A stretch of DNA of 39,231 nucleotides from CAMCHP01 sp036835325 (GCA_036835325.1 DAITMF010000033.1:1-39231); one strand, 5' to 3'; shown: positions 6,392 to 13,462, numbered from the stretch's first letter. Translations and numbers: made by a program. Notes: generated from the sequence alone by a model not told the origin.

Positions 6392-6586
6392 ATGATTCCG
6401 AAGAGTTTCGAAGAGTGGCGGCGCTGTATAGTGGTTGATTGTGGCGTCGAACTTACAGCTTCATTCATTGAGGAGCGTTTACTGGTGTTCGGCAATCGTC
6501 AGCACCCTGAAACGATGAAGTTTGTGGCCCTTTATGGAGAAAACCATTTGAACAATGTTGTGAACTGGCTAAACGCATCAAGATGA
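6392..6586 (+). CDS. Small hypothetical protein (64 aa) coupled to the zinc-type GTPase
   Basis: The compact 64-residue protein has a pattern of the form SFEEWRRCI...CGVELT...FIEERL...T.KFVALYGENHLNNVVNWL. It resembles small conserved hypothetical proteins I associate with Bacteroidota, but I cannot assign a function. ATG 6392 is chosen because the frame upstream is the fused RhuM/tail remnant. Its stop overlaps the next start as ATGA (6583-6586), so it is translationally coupled to the CobW-type GTPase and may act with it. Two cysteines eight residues apart are present, but no clear metal motif. Confidence 0.7.
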   Translation: MIPKSFEEWRRCIVVDCGVELTASFIEERLLVFGNRQHPETMKFVALYGENHLNNVVNWLNASR

Positions 6587-7797
6587 CGAAAAAACTTCCT
6601 GTAACTGTACTGAGCGGTTTCCTCGGTGCGGGCAAAACGACACTGCTGAACAATGTGCTGGCCAACAAGCAAGGATTACGCGTCGCAGTGATTGTGAATG
6701 ACATGAGCGAGGTGAACATCGATGCCGGCTTGGTGCGCGATCAAGGTGTGCTCTCACGTACCGAAGAGAAGTTGGTTGAAATGAGCAATGGCTGCATTTG
6801 CTGCACCCTTCGTGAAGACCTCATGCTTGAGGTTGAACGGCTTGCCAAAGAGAATAGGTTTGATTATTTGCTCATTGAAAGTACCGGAATAAGTGAGCCG
6901 GTTCCGGTGGCTCAAACCTTCACTTTTCAGGACGAAGATAACGGCATTGATCTGTCACGTTTCAGCTACATCGACACCATGGTAACGGTCGTAGACGCCT
7001 ACAACTTCTTCAATGATTTTGGAAGTTCGGAAAGGTTGGTTGATCGCGACCTCACCAACATGGAGGGTGATCATCGCACAATTGTCAACCTACTGACTGA
7101 CCAAATAGAGTTTGCCAACGTTATCGTAATCAACAAAATCGACCTCGTTGATGCTGAAAAACGAGCTGTGTTGAAAGCCGCCATTTCAAAGTTGAACCCT
7201 TCAGCTCAGATCATTGAAGCTCAGTTTGGCAACGTTTCTCCTGCACGCATTCTGAATACACGGCGATTCGATTACGATGAGGCAGAGCAGAGTGCCGGTT
7301 GGATTGCTGAGTTGAACAAAGACTCCCATACTCCTGAAACCGAAGAGTATGGCATTCATTCTTTCGTATATCGGAGCCGCCGCCCGTTTGACCCGGCTCG
7401 GTTCTGGACATACGTCGAAGACCGTTTTCCTTCAACTGTTATCCGCAGCAAAGGAATGTTTTGGTTGGCATCTCGACCTGCGCAGGCCTTGGTATGGTCG
7501 CAAGCAGGCGGATCGTTGCGTTCTGACAGTGCTGGGGTATGGTGGAGCAGTATGCCGTTTGAGAAGCGTATGCGTTTCGGTTCCTTTCTCGATTTCAAAG
7601 ACCAAATCGAAGCCAGCTGGGACCGCGTATTTGGCGACCGGAAGAATGAGATTGTGTTCATCGGGCAGGAAATGGATCAGGCTCGAATTGTCGCCGATTT
7701 GGATGCATGTTTGAGCACCGATGCCGAGCTTGCAACAGGCGCTTGGCTTGAAGGGTATTCTGATGAATGGCCGGTTGAGCGAGCAATACCGTTGTAA
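6583..7797 (+). CDS. CobW/COG0523-family GTPase, probable zinc metallochaperone
   Basis: This 404-residue G3E-family GTPase has Walker A GFLGAGKTT at residues 12-20, the metal-binding CICC motif at 71-74 (within SNGCICCTLRED), the Walker B/switch region LLIESTGISEP, and NKID for guanine recognition. A CobW C-terminal domain occupies about residues 275-395. COG0523 proteins hand metal, most often zinc, to client enzymes under limitation; CobW proper serves cobalamin synthesis, and no cobalamin genes are nearby, so zinc is preferred. The length fits the YciC/ZigA-like branch. It overlaps the 64-residue gene by 4 bp. I see no recognisable Zur operator, though I could miss a lineage-specific one. 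Confidence 0.92.
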   Translation: MTKKLPVTVLSGFLGAGKTTLLNNVLANKQGLRVAVIVNDMSEVNIDAGLVRDQGVLSRTEEKLVEMSNGCICCTLREDLMLEVERLAKENRFDYLLIESTGISEPVPVAQTFTFQDEDNGIDLSRFSYIDTMVTVVDAYNFFNDFGSSERLVDRDLTNMEGDHRTIVNLLTDQIEFANVIVINKIDLVDAEKRAVLKAAISKLNPSAQIIEAQFGNVSPARILNTRRFDYDEAEQSAGWIAELNKDSHTPETEEYGIHSFVYRSRRPFDPARFWTYVEDRFPSTVIRSKGMFWLASRPAQALVWSQAGGSLRSDSAGVWWSSMPFEKRMRFGSFLDFKDQIEASWDRVFGDRKNEIVFIGQEMDQARIVADLDACLSTDAELATGAWLEGYSDEWPVERAIPL

Positions 7798-7886
7798 ACC
7801 AGTACGCTGCGCACCTCTGCCGAATATTTTGCCGTACCCGTAGCTCAGTCATTGCACTCCAAGGTCAAGTTGGAGCCTCATCCACC

Positions 7887-7894
7887 TACCTTTG
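7887..7894 (+). promoter_or_regulatory. -7 promoter element almost abutting the helicase start codon
   Basis: TACCTTTG matches TAnnTTTG and lies only 4 nt before ATG 7899. With a usual 5-7 nt spacing the transcript would start at or next to the start codon, implying a leaderless or near-leaderless mRNA. Confidence 0.5.
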
Positions 7895-7898
7895 CCGC

Positions 7899-9218
7899 AT
7901 GACTGACCCACGGCTGCACGAGATCCTCACCAAACTGGGCATTGACAAGCTCAATGCCATGCAAACTGCCACCCTCGAAGCACTCGAGACGGCCAACGAG
8001 CTGGTGCTGCTGTCGCCCACCGGGAGCGGTAAAACATTGGCCTTTCTGTTGCCTGTTTTTTTCGGCTTGCGCCGGGATGTCGACGGTGTGCAAGCGCTCA
8101 TCCTTACGCCGTCACGCGAACTAGCCGGCCAGATCGAACAGGTGGCCCGTAAGATGGCCACCGGATTCAAAGTCAATGCGGTGTACGGCGGACGCGCATC
8201 CTCCCACGATAAAATTGACCTCAAGCACCCACCCGCGGTGCTCATCGGCACACCCGGACGCGTGGCCGACCACCTCCGCAACGGGCGCTTTGGCGCGGAT
8301 GTCCTTCGCTTTTTGGTCCTCGACGAGTTCGACAAATCGCTGGAGATCGGCTTTGAGAGCGACATGCGGGCGATTCTCGGCGAACTGCGCATGGTAGAGG
8401 TAAAGATCCTCACCTCGGCCACCTACGGCGTTGAGATACCGGACTTTGTCGACCTCAAAAAGCCCTTTTACATCGATCATTCCGAGCGCGGACCTGAGAA
8501 GCTGCAGATCAAAGTTGTTGAATCGTCGGCCAACGACCCCCGCGAAGATTTGGTGCGTTTGCTCGCACAGCCCGACGTGCTGCCCGCCATTGTCTTTGTG
8601 AACTTCCGCGACAGCGTAGAGCTTTTGGGTGATTTTCTCTTTCAGCGCGGCGTTGACCACGCCGTATTTTACGGCACTATGGAGCAGCAAGACCGCGAAC
8701 GTTCGCTGGTGAAGTTCAGAAACGGCTCGTGCCGCGTGTTGGTCGCCACCGATTTGGCAGCGCGGGGCATTGATGTGCCTGAGGTACAGTCGATCATCCA
8801 CTTCGAGTTGCCGATGAAGGAGGAGGAGTTCATTCACCGCAACGGCCGCACCGCGCGCATGCACCGCTCGGGCGTAGCGTATGTGTTGCATCCGCGCAAG
8901 CGAAGACTGCCTGCCTTCATTGCCGCCATGGATTTGCCACGTACCGCGGCCGACAGCTTTGCTGAGGCTGTACCACCGGCCTCACAGCAGTGGCAGACCG
9001 TGTTGGTATCGGCCGGCCGGCGCGACAAGATTTCAAAAGGCGATTTGGCCGGTTTTTTCATCAAGGTCGGCGGCTTGCAGCCCGATGAGTTGGGCGCCAT
9101 TGAGGTGCGGCCTGAGTGTGCCTTTGTGGCTGTGAGTGCTGACCGCGTGAAGGCCCTCCTCCCGAAGCTTGACAACCAGAAGCTCAAGACGCGAAAAGTG
9201 AGGGTTAGAAGGGTGTGA
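7899..9218 (+). CDS. DEAD-box RNA helicase with DEFD motif II and DbpA-type C-terminus
   Basis: This 439-residue superfamily 2 RNA helicase shows motif I PTGSGKT (40-46), Ia PSRELA (71-76), GTPGR (117-121), motif II DEFD (142-145), SAT (173-175), ATDLAARGID (283-292) and HRNGRTAR (313-320). The fourth residue of motif II, Asp, fits, but the third is Phe instead of Ala, an unusual variant. Residues ~370-439 resemble the DbpA RNA-binding domain, which in E. coli DbpA recognises 23S rRNA hairpin 92, so a ribosome-assembly role is likely. The last 49 codons (9072-9218) recur at 10311-10457 beyond a GNAT-HTH cassette. ATG 7899 fits the adjacent promoter and the length of the family. Confidence 0.93.
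   Translation: MTDPRLHEILTKLGIDKLNAMQTATLEALETANELVLLSPTGSGKTLAFLLPVFFGLRRDVDGVQALILTPSRELAGQIEQVARKMATGFKVNAVYGGRASSHDKIDLKHPPAVLIGTPGRVADHLRNGRFGADVLRFLVLDEFDKSLEIGFESDMRAILGELRMVEVKILTSATYGVEIPDFVDLKKPFYIDHSERGPEKLQIKVVESSANDPREDLVRLLAQPDVLPAIVFVNFRDSVELLGDFLFQRGVDHAVFYGTMEQQDRERSLVKFRNGSCRVLVATDLAARGIDVPEVQSIIHFELPMKEEEFIHRNGRTARMHRSGVAYVLHPRKRRLPAFIAAMDLPRTAADSFAEAVPPASQQWQTVLVSAGRRDKISKGDLAGFFIKVGGLQPDELGAIEVRPECAFVAVSADRVKALLPKLDNQKLKTRKVRVRRV
9072..9218 (+). repeat. Helicase gene tail, copy 1 (native end)
   Basis: The last 49 codons including stop align without gaps to 10311-10457 at 119 of 147 bases (about 81%). Twenty codons differ, thirteen silently. Six G (9219-9224) follow the TGA. 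Confidence 0.93.
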
Positions 9219-9266
9219 GGGGGGCTTCCTCATGCTTTCAGCGAAGGGGAAACAATCGAAGTGTAA

Positions 9267-9299
9267 TTTCCAAAATAAGGAAACATTTTCGTACATTTA
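9267..9299 (+). promoter_or_regulatory. Operator-like palindrome and -7 element of the GNAT-HTH module
   Basis: TTTCC (9267-9271) and GGAAA (9279-9283) form an inverted repeat around an A/T spacer. TACATTTA (9292-9299), close to TAnnTTTG, lies 4 nt before ATG 9304. The palindrome falls where the -33 region should be, as expected for autorepression by the HTH partner. Confidence 0.45.
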
Positions 9300-9303
9300 C
9301 GTA

Positions 9304-9774
9304 ATGGTAGTTGTTGAAGTGTCAACAGGCACGATTCAGCATGTGGAAGTAATTCCTGTCGATTGGGCCGATTACACCAATTTGACGAAGTCGCGGTATG
9401 CGTTCAATTGGAGGGAAGAAAAGATTCACGAAGTGTACAAATTGACCCTAAAAGGGCAGAAAGATGTGCTCGGGCTGATTTCAATCGAGCGAATCCCATC
9501 GGAGTGGAGGATACATATACGGCTTTTAACGGTGTCACGCGAAAATAGAGGGAAGGGGAAGCGCTACGACGGCATTGCAGGAAACCTGATTGCGCACGTG
9601 GCGAGACTCGCAGTGGCAGACTACGCAGAACTGGCGTGCGTTTCACTAAGGCCCAAAACTGCCATCGCGCAGCATTACATCGATACGTACGGTATGCGTG
9701 TGACGGGAAGTACCTTGAGCCTGGAAATGCCGGAAATTTTAGACCTAATTCAAACCTATGACCGTGATGAGTAA
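9304..9774 (+). CDS. GNAT-fold protein, probable toxin-like partner of the HTH protein
   Basis: The 156-residue product has a GNAT-like core. A strand reading WRIHIRLLTVSRENRGKGKR leads into the acetyl-CoA-binding loop (NRGKGK) and the helix IAGNLIAHVARLAV, followed by a closing IAQHYIDTYGM segment typical of acetyltransferases. ATG 9304 is preferred over an in-frame ATG at 9232, because the promoter-like element lies between them and the alternative adds a low-complexity leader. It overlaps the HTH gene downstream. GNAT toxins such as TacT acetylate aminoacyl-tRNA, but their partners are usually ribbon-helix-helix proteins, so a toxin role is inferred from layout and remains unproven. Confidence 0.6.
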   Translation: MVVVEVSTGTIQHVEVIPVDWADYTNLTKSRYAFNWREEKIHEVYKLTLKGQKDVLGLISIERIPSEWRIHIRLLTVSRENRGKGKRYDGIAGNLIAHVARLAVADYAELACVSLRPKTAIAQHYIDTYGMRVTGSTLSLEMPEILDLIQTYDRDE

Positions 9775-10288
9775 ACGCAGAAAGTTTGTTGTCGACCCCG
9801 AGTTTGGAGTTGATTCGAGGTACGAAAAAAGTGAAGGCAAGGAGCTTGATTCTATCACCCTGATGGAGGCCCGATTGGAACGAATGAAGCGCTTGTCAAA
9901 AGAAGAAGTTCTTCGCGCGAAATTGCTGCAATTGAAGTTGAAGATGGAAGACTATCTGAAAGCGCCGGTGTATGATAATCAAGATCATTTCGCGCATTTC
10001 GTTCAGAGTTATGTGGACGCGATTTACACCAAACGCAGCGATTTTGCCAAGGATGTCAGCATTACACCGGTTTTTTTAAGTCAGGTCATCAACAGCCATC
10101 GGGAGCCCACTGAGGAGTTCATTTTGAAGCTGATGATTCACTCTGAGAAAGTGTTTAAGTCTGTGGGTGGGTTTCATAAGAAGACGTGGTATCAGGTTTA
10201 TTTCCATGAGAAACTCTGCGATACGATGTCAAATCAAGAGGAGTGGCGGCCACGAATTGAAGAGCAGGTGAAATCTCCAAAGTTGTAG
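9767..10288 (+). CDS. HTH protein, probable antitoxin/autoregulator
   Basis: The ~173-residue protein has a charged helical N-terminal half and a helix-turn-helix region at about residues 85-125 (KRSDFAKDVSITPVFLSQVI followed by HREPTEEFILKL), resembling XRE-type domains. The C-terminus (FHKKTWYQVYFHEKLCDTM) is not one I recognise. ATG 9767 overlaps the GNAT stop by 8 bp; an ATG at 9758 is also in frame. Stop-start overlap of the two genes is typical of toxin-antitoxin modules with coupled translation. The TAG at 10286-10288 lies 22 bp before the duplicated helicase tail. Confidence 0.6.
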   Translation: MSKRRKFVVDPEFGVDSRYEKSEGKELDSITLMEARLERMKRLSKEEVLRAKLLQLKLKMEDYLKAPVYDNQDHFAHFVQSYVDAIYTKRSDFAKDVSITPVFLSQVINSHREPTEEFILKLMIHSEKVFKSVGGFHKKTWYQVYFHEKLCDTMSNQEEWRPRIEEQVKSPKL

Positions 10289-10310
10289 CGGTTCAGATTG
10301 CCGATTCGCT

Positions 10311-10457
10311 GGCTTGCAGCCCGATGAGGTGGGTGCGATTGAGGTGCGGCCTGAGTGTGCTTTTGTCGCCGTCGCCGCCGATCGGTGTGCATCGGTTCTC
10401 CCCAAGCTTGACAACCAGAAGCTCAAGACCCGAAAGGTGAAGGTGAGAAGGGTGTGA
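10311..10457 (+). repeat. Helicase gene tail, copy 2 (displaced or imported end)
   Basis: This diverged copy of 9072-9218 has 28 base differences. The frame is intact and the terminal RKVKVRRV plus TGA are kept, but there is no start codon or helicase body. Conservation is highest over the last ~20 codons. The substitutions look like those between orthologous genes, not like random decay. Confidence 0.9.
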
Positions 10458-10476
10458 GGGGGGGGTACGCAAAAAA

Positions 10477-10517
10477 TGTGTTGATGAGTTGGTAGTGTTG
10501 CTTTGTGATGTAATTTG
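10477..10517 (+). repeat. 41-bp upstream element shared with the 11787 gene, copy 1
   Basis: TGTGTTGATG...TTTGTGATGTAATTTG matches 11727-11767 without gaps at 34 of 41 positions. It contains TTG and TAATTTG, close to the -33/-7 promoter boxes, so it is probably a duplicated promoter. It lies ~107 nt before the ATG at 10624. Confidence 0.7.
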
Positions 10518-10623
10518 TACTGCTGAATCGATTGTGCCATGATCTTCCTTTCGTTGGAGTTATGTGGTTTCACACATTGGAGAGTTGCAATCGGTCAGAT
10601 GCGTACACCGTAAATGAATCAAA

Positions 10624-11643
10624 ATGAAGTGCATCATTCATTTAATTCTCGTCCTGCTGCTTGTTAACGCTAGTGTTTCCGCCCAAATTGAATCTACAGG
10701 CAGTCAGGAAGAGGGGAAAGCTACAGTTGTGGTATACCGGCCGTACCATGAGTCGGGTGCTTCTTTAAAAATGCAGATCACAGCCAATGAAGTGCCCCTT
10801 ATCGGCTTGGCAAACTGGTCGTATTACACCTTTCAAACCAAGGCGGGCGAGTATTCGTTTGTGTGCAGTATGCGACACGATTCCGAACTGAAGTTGACCG
10901 TTGAGCCGGGTAAAACCTACTATGTGCGGTGCGCTGTCGGATACAATTGGTCAGGTAAGCCAATCATGGAGTTGGTTGATCAGGCGATAGCCACTGCTGA
11001 AATCAAAAATTGGGAGTTGAGGAAGCAAACGTACAAACCAATGAGCCTGGCCGGACCCAAGTCAAGAATCGGAGCTGTGGCCGGAGGTGGTTTCGGTTTT
11101 GAATCCATTGCCTTGTTCATTGATGAAGACAATAAAGAAGTAACACTAAGTACAGGAGGTGGTTTTTCAATCGGAGCAAAATATGGGTATGAAGTTTCTA
11201 AATACTTTGATGTATCATGTGACTTTTTTTACCAAAGAAGCACCTTGTCAAGCAGGTTGGAGAATGCCGATGCATCGTTTGATCGAGTGGTCGTTACCCT
11301 GACGCCGGCGCTTATTATTCCTGTCATTGACGGTGATTACTACCGGTTTAAACTCGGTGCCGGTGTGGGGTACTACAGGGTAGGCGATATGTACATCGAC
11401 GCGACAAATGTGGGGGGTGAAGAGATAACATTGAATTACGACGCATCCATCGGTGCCCATGTTAGTGCCGTGTTTGAGAACAATGCTACAGAGAACTTCT
11501 CCACTAGTGTAGGTTTGAGGTATTACAACGTGAATTACACCTACATCAGAGCGGGGAGCACACACGAGGCAACTGCGCGGGAGTTTATCAGTCCAATCGG
11601 TTCGGGTTTGGATTTTCTCGTCGGCTTGTATTTTCACTTCTAG
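10624..11643 (+). CDS. Exported DUF2846-like protein with C-terminal outer-membrane barrel
   Basis: The 339-residue product has a signal peptide (residues 1-20, ending VSAQ). Residues ~30-125 resemble the DUF2846 beta-sandwich (TVVVYRPYHESG..., then ELKLTVEPGKTYYVRC). After a linker, residues ~148-339 form a small barrel rich in Gly and alternating aromatics, ending FLVGLYFHF, a good outer-membrane terminal strand. It is probably an outer-membrane protein with a periplasmic or surface domain. Function unknown. ATG 10624 directly starts the signal peptide. Base composition is more AT-rich than in the envelope operons downstream, in keeping with an accessory gene. It shares an upstream element with the gene at 11787. 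Confidence 0.75.
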   Translation: MKCIIHLILVLLLVNASVSAQIESTGSQEEGKATVVVYRPYHESGASLKMQITANEVPLIGLANWSYYTFQTKAGEYSFVCSMRHDSELKLTVEPGKTYYVRCAVGYNWSGKPIMELVDQAIATAEIKNWELRKQTYKPMSLAGPKSRIGAVAGGGFGFESIALFIDEDNKEVTLSTGGGFSIGAKYGYEVSKYFDVSCDFFYQRSTLSSRLENADASFDRVVVTLTPALIIPVIDGDYYRFKLGAGVGYYRVGDMYIDATNVGGEEITLNYDASIGAHVSAVFENNATENFSTSVGLRYYNVNYTYIRAGSTHEATAREFISPIGSGLDFLVGLYFHF

Positions 11644-11726
11644 GTTTAGAGTCATCGCGAACGGCAGCCGATGATTCTACACAGACCACCTGCTTTCCTT
11701 AGTGCTTCCCAGCTCATTCGATTTTT

Positions 11727-11767
11727 TGTGTTGATGCATACGTGGTGTTGGTTTGTGATGTAAATTG
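11727..11767 (+). repeat. 41-bp upstream element, copy 2
   Basis: This is the second copy of 10477-10517, 20 nt before ATG 11787. Read as a promoter it offers TTG and TAAATTG boxes. The closer spacing to the start here suggests the two genes are paralogous in control region but not in coding sequence. Confidence 0.7.
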
Positions 11768-11786
11768 AGGCGCAAACTACCCAAGT

Positions 11787-12248
11787 ATGAAAAGAATCCT
11801 CTCCCTAATTTTGATTCTTGGCGCAGCACAGCTTTTTGGCCAGGAAGCGCCCAAATCCCTTAAGCCGGAGAAACGAAGTGCCGTGACAGTAGGAATCCTG
11901 AAGGGTGGAGGTTCCCTTGTAGGGGCTGACTTTGAGTTTCTTTTGACTGATCGCATGGGGCTTCAAGTAGGTGCCGGTTTGGTGGGCTTCGGCGCCGGAT
12001 TGAATTTCCATTTCCACCCATCCATACGAAGTTCGTTTGTTTCTTTCCAATACTGGAACCAAGGCATTGGCGATTCGTTTGCTCAAAGCGCATTCGGACC
12101 GGGCTTGGTGTACCGGGGCAGGAAAGGGCTAAGTGCCCAAATCGGATTTGCCGTGCCGTTGAGAGAAGGGCCTGTATTGCCCCGTGAATTCGCACAAAGG
12201 CATCTCATGCTCACCTATGCCTTGGGTATCTACTTGCCGCTGTTTTAA
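11787..12248 (+). CDS. Small exported beta-barrel-like hypothetical protein
   Basis: The 153-residue product has a signal peptide (residues 1-19, AQLFGQ at the cleavage region). The mature part is made of short amphipathic strands rich in Gly and aromatics (GLQVGAGLVGFGAGLNFHFH and similar), ending LTYALGIYLPLF, an outer-membrane barrel terminal strand. No named domain is recognisable. It is followed after 21 nt by another small exported protein on the same strand, so the two probably form an operon. It may be a surface or porin-like accessory protein; that is inference from topology alone. Confidence 0.65.
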   Translation: MKRILSLILILGAAQLFGQEAPKSLKPEKRSAVTVGILKGGGSLVGADFEFLLTDRMGLQVGAGLVGFGAGLNFHFHPSIRSSFVSFQYWNQGIGDSFAQSAFGPGLVYRGRKGLSAQIGFAVPLREGPVLPREFAQRHLMLTYALGIYLPLF

Positions 12249-12269
12249 TCAACGATAATCCACGTTCAA

Positions 12270-12755
12270 ATGAAAAGAATTGTACTCATCTTAACGCTGC
12301 TCGCAGCAGGTGTTTCGTTCGCAAGTGCTCAAGCCCTTCCCGATTCAATTGCCGTTTTGCGCGCCTGGGGCGAAGCGGAGTTCTTCCAAGGGAATAGACA
12401 GCTCACCCCAAAGCAGGTGCTCTACGCCATGCGCTCCAATGAAGAGGCCCACGAACTGATGCGTTCAGCCCGAGCAACCAAGGGGCTTTCGGGTGTGATT
12501 GGTTTTGCCGGTGGCTTTATGGTTGGATGGACGCTCGGGGATATCTTGTTCGGTCGCGAGCCCAATTGGGCCATCGCCGGCGTTGGTGCAGGGTTATTGG
12601 TGGTCTCCTTACCGATTACCTCGAGCTACAACAAACAAGCAGAACACGCTGTAGCAACTTACAACCGCGGTTTGCGGACGACCTCGTTCCGCGAACAACA
12701 CGAACTGAACCTAGCGCTGACCGGCAACGGGGTGGGGTTGGTGTTGCGGTTCTAG
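12270..12755 (+). CDS. Exported hypothetical protein with membrane-active central segment
   Basis: The 161-residue product has a signal peptide (residues ~1-20). A charged region follows, then two hydrophobic glycine-rich stretches (about residues 70-90 and 95-115, GVIGFAGGFMVGWTLGDILF and AIAGVGAGLLVVSLPIT), and a tail ending NGVGLVLRF that resembles a barrel-terminal strand. I do not recognise the family. It starts 21 nt after the preceding small exported gene. A fragment of an unrelated T9SS-secreted protein begins right at its stop codon. Confidence 0.6.
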   Translation: MKRIVLILTLLAAGVSFASAQALPDSIAVLRAWGEAEFFQGNRQLTPKQVLYAMRSNEEAHELMRSARATKGLSGVIGFAGGFMVGWTLGDILFGREPNWAIAGVGAGLLVVSLPITSSYNKQAEHAVATYNRGLRTTSFREQHELNLALTGNGVGLVLRF

Positions 12756-13021
12756 AGAAGGCCGGGTGCGCACAACCGCTCAACGTTTTATTGGCACATG
12801 CTCCGGTTGACTTGCAGGTTTTTCCCAACCCCTTTTAGTCGACGGTGTTGATTTCCGGCGCAGGGCAAAATTTCACACTGGTGATTCATGATGCATCGGG
12901 CAAGACGCTACTCTCCACCCAAGAAGCCGTGGTGAATCTCAGCCACCTCGCGCCGGGCATATACTTCCTTCGTTTGGAAGGAAATTCAGGCCATCGCACA
13001 CAAAAGCTGATCAAACATTGA
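12755..13021 (+). pseudogene. Orphan T9SS type A C-terminal sorting domain
   Basis: An open frame without start encodes LQVFPNPF, then a TAG (12836-12838), then LVIHDASGKTLLS, LSHLAPGIYFLRLEG and KLIKH before TGA 13019-13021. These are the hallmarks of the T9SS sorting domain (PNP motif, xDxxGK, LxxGxYxxxL, K at the end). The TAG stands where relatives usually have serine (TCG to TAG). Only the tail of the secreted protein remains; its body is not in the window. This is another isolated gene 3' end in the accessory zone, although here no matching parent lies upstream. Confidence 0.85.
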
Positions 13022-13055
13022 GTATGTTCGTCGGCAATGACGCACGTATTCGACT

Positions 13056-13457
13056 ATGCCAATTGAAATCAACACGGATAGAAACCAACTCAACATTGGT
13101 TTCATTACGGCCTTCTTGTCTTCAACCTATTGGGCCGAAGGAAGAAGCATAAGCACCATGCAAACCTTGATTGACCACTCTCTGAACTTTGGTGTTTACT
13201 TGGATGCCCAGCAAATTGGCTACGCCCGAGTGGTGACCGACTATGCACAATTTGCTTATCTCATGGACGTTTTCATTGCGCCGGAACACCGCAAGCAAGG
13301 TCATTCAAACACGCTGATGGAGTACATCATGAATTACGAGCCACTGCGCGATGTTAAAGTGTGGAGGTTGGCCACCAATGATGCACATGGACTGTACGCG
13401 AAGTTCGGTTTCGGGGCATTGAAGAACCCCGAGAAGTTAATGGAGCTTCTAAAATAG
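13056..13457 (+). CDS. GNAT-family N-acetyltransferase
   Basis: The 133-residue product is a compact GNAT domain. IGYARVVTDYAQFAYLMDVF forms the central strands, followed by IAPEHRKQGHSNTLMEYIM, whose HRKQGHS loop fits the acetyl-CoA pyrophosphate-binding motif (Q/RxxGxG/A, with a serine-rich end), and LYAKFGFG closes the fold. Substrate cannot be deduced. It lies 5 nt before another acetyltransferase gene, with which it is probably co-transcribed. Confidence 0.85.
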   Translation: MPIEINTDRNQLNIGFITAFLSSTYWAEGRSISTMQTLIDHSLNFGVYLDAQQIGYARVVTDYAQFAYLMDVFIAPEHRKQGHSNTLMEYIMNYEPLRDVKVWRLATNDAHGLYAKFGFGALKNPEKLMELLK

Positions 13458-13462
13458 GCCGG

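Larger units (their letters stand above)
9219..10457 (+). mobile_element. Candidate gene-end-targeting cassette carrying a GNAT-HTH pair plus a helicase tail
   Basis: The ~1.09-kb insert begins at the G-run after the helicase stop codon, carries an overlapping two-gene module, and ends in a 147-bp diverged copy of the helicase 3' end (10311-10457), itself followed by eight G. Its architecture equals that of the RhuM-Fic cassette at 4882-6100, though cargo and host gene are unrelated. Both left ends read GGGGGGCT. No recombinase is encoded. The tail copy keeps its reading frame and stop although it has no start or gene body. Confidence 0.55.

Noticed and set aside
6110..6586. A single 158-residue protein from 6110
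   Set aside because: Its first half is a RhuM fragment plus a degenerate Omp85-like tail, and its last 64 residues form a separate conserved-looking protein with its own promoter and start at 6392.
8121..8891. 256-codon minus-strand open frame inside the helicase gene
   Set aside because: The plus strand has all helicase motifs; the antisense frame follows from codon bias.
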